Source of the DNA: Gemmatimonadota bacterium
GTDB lineage: Bacteria > Gemmatimonadota > Gemmatimonadetes > Longimicrobiales > Gaopeijiaceae
Length of the DNA: 64,000 nucleotides
Direction: 5' to 3'
Assembly (NCBI GenBank): GCA_041390125.1
Contig: JAWKQN010000004.1
Span: 248,001-312,000 of the forward strand
Below the pieces are notes generated by a model that was not told where the DNA came from, ran no database searches, and saw only the letters and a list, made by a program, of their open reading frames with translations. Of this stretch, positions 60,219 to 64,000 are shown in pieces. The first letter of the stretch is position 1; every line of letters begins with the position of its first letter. The translations under genes were made by a program, and so were the position numbers.

Positions 60219-63200
60219 ACGCGGAGGCCCGGGCCCGCCGGGGCGCGCCGTGGACCTCGCCCTCCGAGGCGGGTCCGGCGGCGCTGTTCTCGGTGCCGGT
60301 CCCGGGCGTGGACCGCACCCGCGCCCGCATCGTCACCTATTGGGTGATGCTGCTGGCGTTCCTGTTCCTGGCCGTCCTGGGGCGGACCACGACCTGGCTG
60401 GGCAACGCCTCGCTGCACACGCTGCTGGAGGCGGTGGCCGGCGTGTTCGGGATCGCCGTGGGCGGCCTGGCGCTGGTGCGCTACTACGCCCGTCCGGAGC
60501 GCCTCTTCCTCCACCTCGCCGTCGGCTTCCTCGGAGCGGGCATCCTGACGGTCGTGCACGCCACGGTGACCGGCCCCCTGGCCCCCCTGCACTCGGGCGA
60601 GGCCTTCTCGGAGCGGGACTCCTGGACCTGGCTGGCGGCGCAGCTCCACCTGGGCCTCTTCCTGATGGGTGCCCTGGCCGCCGGGATGCGCGTGCGTCCG
60701 CAGGGCGCGGCCCTGCGCGATCGCTGGATCTATCTGGCGGGAACGCTGTCGGCCGTGTCGCTGGGCGCGCTCGCGCTCCGGGGCGGGCTGCCCACGGCCG
60801 TCCGTCCCACGCTCGGCGTGGACCGCCCCTTCGAGCTCGTCCCCGCGCTCTTCCTGGCCCTGGCGCTGGTCGGCTTCCTGCGCCGCGAGGGATGGCGCAG
60901 CGAGCGCTTCCAGCACTGGCTCGTCATGGGGCTGTGGATGGGCGTCGTCTCGCACGTCGCCTACATGGCCTTCTCGACCCGGCCCTTCGACGGCCTGTAC
61001 GACATGGCCCACGTCCTCAAGGTCGGCAGCTACCTCGCCGTCCTCGTGGGCCTTCTGCTCAGCCTGTATGCCCGCCTCCGCCTGGGTGGCGAGGCCTTCG
61101 TCGCCGAGCGCGTCCTCAAGGAGAGCCGCCACCAGCTCCAGGACTTCCTGGACAACGCCTCCGACCTGCTGCAGAGCGCCGCGCCGGACGGCCGCATCCT
61201 CTACGCGAACCGGGCCTGGAAGCAGGCGCTCGGATACACCGACGGCGAGATCGCCAAGCTGGACATCTTCTCCATCGTGCACCCGAACTCGCTGAGCCGG
61301 TTCCGGCGTCAGTTCCAGCGCGTGCTCGGGGGCGAGTCCGCCACGCACGTGGAGGTCGAGTTCGTCGCCGCCGACGGACGCATCATCATCTGCTCCGGCA
61401 ACATGAACTGCCGCTTCGAGGACGGGAAGCCGGTGGCGACGCGCAGCATCTTCCGCGACGTGACCGAGCAGCGGCAGGCGGAGCGCGCGCTCGAGGCCTC
61501 GAAGGCCAACCTCACGGCGCTGGTGGAGAACACGGGCGACGCCATCTGGTCCGTGGATCCGCAGCTCCGCCTCATCACGTTCAACGCGGCCTTCTCCCTC
61601 ATGGTCGAGGCGCGCACCGGACGGGAGCCGCGGGTGGGCGCGCCCCTGGAAGCGGTGCTCCGGATCGACGAGGTGGAGTGGTACCGCGAGCTGTATCAGC
61701 GCGCCCTGGCCGGCGCCCGCTTCTCGCAAGTGCGCACGGAGGAGATCGACGGCCAGGAGCGGCACTTCGAGCTGTTCTTCAATCCCATCCTGGGCGACCT
61801 CGGTCCCCGGGGCGTGGTGGTGTTCGGGAAGGACGTCACCCCGCGGCGCCGCGCGGAGGAGGCGCTGCGCGTCGCCAAGGAGGAGGCCGAGGCCGCGAAC
61901 CGCGCCAAGAGCCACTTCCTCGCGAGCATGAGCCACGAGCTGCGCACGCCGCTGAACTCCGTCATCGGGTTCGCCAACGTCCTGCTCAAGAACCGGAGCG
62001 GGGGGCTCAGCGATCAGGACCTGGAGTTCACGCGCCGCATCCACGACAACGGCAAGCACCTGCTCACCCTCATCAACGACGTGCTCGATCTGGCCAAGGT
62101 CGAGTCCGGGCGCATGGAGGTGGAGCTGGCTCCGGTGGACGTCCGGACGTTGGTGCGCGAGACGCTCCATCAGCTCGAGGGCCAGGTGCGCGGACGCGCG
62201 GTGCAGCTGAAGGCGGACGTGCCCGACGACCTGCGTCCGCTGCGCACGGACCCGCGGCGCCTGAAGCAGGTGATCATCAACCTCGTCGGGAATGCGCTCA
62301 AGTTCACCGAGACGGGCGAGGTACGCGTGCACGTCGAGGCATCGGGGGCGACCCGTCAGGTGACCAGCATCGCGGTCGTCGACACCGGGATCGGCATCCC
62401 GACCGACCGCCTCGACGCCATCTTCGAAGCCTTCCAGCAGGCGGAGGCGGGGACCACGCGTCGCTACGGCGGCACGGGTCTGGGGCTGACCATCAGCCGG
62501 TCGATCTGCCAGCTGCTGGGATATCAGCTCACGGTGTCCAGCACGGTGGGCGAAGGCTCGCAGTTCCGCATCGCCATTCCCGAGACGATGCCACGCCCCG
62601 GCCGCGAGCCGCTGCTGACCCCACCGGGGCGGGGATTGGAAGAGCTCGACCTCGACCCCCGCCTGCGCGGCCGCGGCCGCCAGCTCGCGCTGGTGGTGGA
62701 CGACGAGCCCGACTCCTCGCTCCTGATCGTGCATCACCTGAAGGAGTTCGGCCTGGACGTGGTCATGGCCGCGAGCGGTGAAGCGGGCCTGGCTCGCGCG
62801 CGGGAACGCAAGCCCGACCTGATCACCGTGGACCTGATGATGCCGGGCATGAGCGGGTGGGAGTTCATCCGCCAGGTGAAGGCGGATCCCGACCTGCAGG
62901 ATGTGCCCGTGGTCGTCGTGAGCATCGTGGCCGGAGAGGGCGGCGGCCGCACGCTCGGAGCGGTGGATCTGTTGACCAAGCCCGTGGAGCGCGACGCCTT
63001 CCTGCGCACGCTCTGGCGCAGCTTGCCGCGCAACGGCCGGCGCATCCTGCTCGTGGACGACGATGCCGCCACCCGCGACCAGGTGGAGCGCTACCTGAGC
63101 ACGACGGAGCTGGAGGTGCAGTCCGTGACCAATGGGCGCGAAGCGCTCAACGTGCTGTCGGGCTACCACCCGGACCTGGTGCTGCTCGATCTGATGATGC

Positions 63201-63421
63201 CCGTGATGGACGGCATGACGTTCCTGAACGAGCTGCGCTCGGATCCCGAGTATCTGGGCCTGCCCGTGGTGGTGTTGACCGCCAAGACGCTGACGCCGGC
63301 GGAGCGGGCCGAGCTGGAGCTGCGCACGTCGGGCGTGGTGCAGAAGAGCGACGATCTGCGCACGCAGCTGCGCGACGTCGTCTCCAACATCCTGAGCGAG
63401 CGCGGCGCGCTCACGCCCTGA
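60197..63421 (+). CDS. Hybrid sensor histidine kinase: membrane sensor, two PAS, kinase, two receivers
   Basis: A 1074-residue kinase. About seven hydrophobic helices (~45-295) form a MASE-like membrane sensor of unrecognised type. PAS domains follow (~310-430 and ~435-550), then HisKA with the phospho-His in LASMSHELRTPLNSVIGF, and HATPase with NLVGNALKFTETGE and GIGIPTDRL/GGTGLGLT. Two receivers (~833-945 and ~955-1070) have phospho-Asp in ITVDLMMP and VLLDLMMP. The GTG start lies 22 bases inside the HPt-REC gene, so the two are coupled. The signal is unknown. Confidence 0.94.
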   Translation: MAPTDLLNAEARARRGAPWTSPSEAGPAALFSVPVPGVDRTRARIVTYWVMLLAFLFLAVLGRTTTWLGNASLHTLLEAVAGVFGIAVGGLALVRYYARPERLFLHLAVGFLGAGILTVVHATVTGPLAPLHSGEAFSERDSWTWLAAQLHLGLFLMGALAAGMRVRPQGAALRDRWIYLAGTLSAVSLGALALRGGLPTAVRPTLGVDRPFELVPALFLALALVGFLRREGWRSERFQHWLVMGLWMGVVSHVAYMAFSTRPFDGLYDMAHVLKVGSYLAVLVGLLLSLYARLRLGGEAFVAERVLKESRHQLQDFLDNASDLLQSAAPDGRILYANRAWKQALGYTDGEIAKLDIFSIVHPNSLSRFRRQFQRVLGGESATHVEVEFVAADGRIIICSGNMNCRFEDGKPVATRSIFRDVTEQRQAERALEASKANLTALVENTGDAIWSVDPQLRLITFNAAFSLMVEARTGREPRVGAPLEAVLRIDEVEWYRELYQRALAGARFSQVRTEEIDGQERHFELFFNPILGDLGPRGVVVFGKDVTPRRRAEEALRVAKEEAEAANRAKSHFLASMSHELRTPLNSVIGFANVLLKNRSGGLSDQDLEFTRRIHDNGKHLLTLINDVLDLAKVESGRMEVELAPVDVRTLVRETLHQLEGQVRGRAVQLKADVPDDLRPLRTDPRRLKQVIINLVGNALKFTETGEVRVHVEASGATRQVTSIAVVDTGIGIPTDRLDAIFEAFQQAEAGTTRRYGGTGLGLTISRSICQLLGYQLTVSSTVGEGSQFRIAIPETMPRPGREPLLTPPGRGLEELDLDPRLRGRGRQLALVVDDEPDSSLLIVHHLKEFGLDVVMAASGEAGLARARERKPDLITVDLMMPGMSGWEFIRQVKADPDLQDVPVVVVSIVAGEGGGRTLGAVDLLTKPVERDAFLRTLWRSLPRNGRRILLVDDDAATRDQVERYLSTTELEVQSVTNGREALNVLSGYHPDLVLLDLMMPVMDGMTFLNELRSDPEYLGLPVVVLTAKTLTPAERAELELRTSGVVQKSDDLRTQLRDVVSNILSERGALTP

Positions 63422-63445
63422 CGGGCGGGTCCGCGCGGGTCCGGG

Positions 63446-64000
63446 GTGCTGACGGCGCAGGCGCGCGCGGTGGCGCTCGGGATGTCGACCGGCGTCCTGG
63501 TCCTGCCGCTCGTCGTCGGGCTCGTGGTCGCGCAGCGCCGGCGCGGCATCGCCACGGCCTATACCCGCAAGACCTTCCACTTCCTCGTGTTCAGCGTCGT
63601 GGCCGCCGTCCGTGTCGCGGTCGGCGTGGCGGGTGTCGTGGGCCTGGCCCTGGTCGTCGTGGGTGCCGTGACCGCGGCCGTGCTGCGCGAGGATCGCTCC
63701 CCGCTGTTCGACGCGCTTGCCCGCGACAAGGATCGACCGCATCGGGGTCGGTTCGTCTGGGTCCCGATGGTGGCCACCGGTCTCGGCGGCATCGTCGCCG
63801 AGCTGGGGTTCGGGCCGTGGGCGGCCGTGGGCTACCTGGTCTGTGGGTGGGCCGACGCAGTGGCCGAACCGATCGGCGCGCGCTGGGGCAGGCACCGATA
63901 TCGTGTGCCGGGCGCGTTCGGTGTGCCCGCCGACCGGACGGTGGAAGGGTCCGCGGCGGTCTTCGGCGCGAGCGTCCTCGCGGTCCTGGTGTGGGGCACC
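63446..64000 (+). CDS. Dolichol/phytol-kinase or CDP-diglyceride-synthase-like membrane protein (5' part)
   Basis: An open frame from a GTG at 63446 runs to the window end (185 codons) and is cut off there. The translation has about five hydrophobic stretches. Early on is ATAYTRKTFHFLVF, the RK-x2-H motif of this kinase/cytidylyltransferase family. Later CGWADAVAEPIGARWGRHRY matches the family's GDG/A-x3-G-x3-G pattern. These enzymes handle isoprenoid alcohols or phospholipid precursors. Which substrate cannot be said. Confidence 0.75.
   Translation, partial: MLTAQARAVALGMSTGVLVLPLVVGLVVAQRRRGIATAYTRKTFHFLVFSVVAAVRVAVGVAGVVGLALVVVGAVTAAVLREDRSPLFDALARDKDRPHRGRFVWVPMVATGLGGIVAELGFGPWAAVGYLVCGWADAVAEPIGARWGRHRYRVPGAFGVPADRTVEGSAAVFGASVLAVLVWGT

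Noticed and set aside
60143..63895. 1250-codon minus-strand frame opposite the hybrid kinase
   Set aside because: No domain, His/Glu/Ala-rich composition, and it opposes a textbook kinase.

Overview
The window is very GC-rich (about 70% by eye) and densely coded: start and stop codons often overlap by 1-4 bases, GTG starts are common, and true genes carry long antisense shadow frames. Carboxypeptidase-regulatory-domain TonB receptors, an Oar-like outer membrane protein, HD-GYP proteins and the general style suggest a Gram-negative of the Gemmatimonadota or a similar phylum. That placement is inference, because there is no rRNA, tRNA, CRISPR array, insertion sequence or phage gene in the window.

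Layout. (1) 1-4777: the 3' end of rho, a small SRPBCC membrane protein, then a HEAT-repeat/HD-GYP pair whose two proteins seem to share an N-terminal domain. (2) 4845-41583: a ~36 kb exopolysaccharide (EPS) locus. It has two initiating sugar transferases (6049-6846 and 38840-39634), a Wza-like exporter, a Wzc-type tyrosine kinase, a Wzx-like flippase, WecB, about nine glycosyltransferases, two related FAD enzymes, a GMC oxidoreductase, sugar-nucleotide dehydrogenase/epimerase enzymes and a polysaccharide deacetylase. Its regulators are a GGDEF-REC-HD-GYP protein, a degenerate REC-GGDEF protein and an NtrC-type sigma54 activator. Three good -24/-12 (sigma54) promoter matches, plus weaker ones, lie in its intergenic regions. 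(3) 41884-47064: an Oar-like outer membrane protein, a coupled lipoprotein and an MFS transporter. (4) 47003-54710: an ergothioneine block with egtB-egtD-egtA on the plus strand, egtC coupled to a fold-type II PLP lyase on the minus strand, and a divergent quaternary-amine-type ABC transporter. (5) 54917-64000: a TonB receptor, a zinc-ribbon thioredoxin, rpiA, rpe, an HPt-REC protein, a large hybrid histidine kinase, and the 5' part of a dolichol/phytol-kinase-like gene cut by the window end.

How it fits together. The locus can prime a lipid-linked sugar, extend it, modify it, flip it and export it. Its regulators suggest nitrogen- or stress-type sigma54 control plus cyclic-di-GMP input. The egt block looks able to make ergothioneine from histidine through the gamma-glutamylcysteine route, and the linked transporter may import ergothioneine or another betaine. 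The most interesting leads are the sigma54/EPS regulon, the coupled lyase that could replace EgtE, and the binding-protein-first fused ABC transporter.
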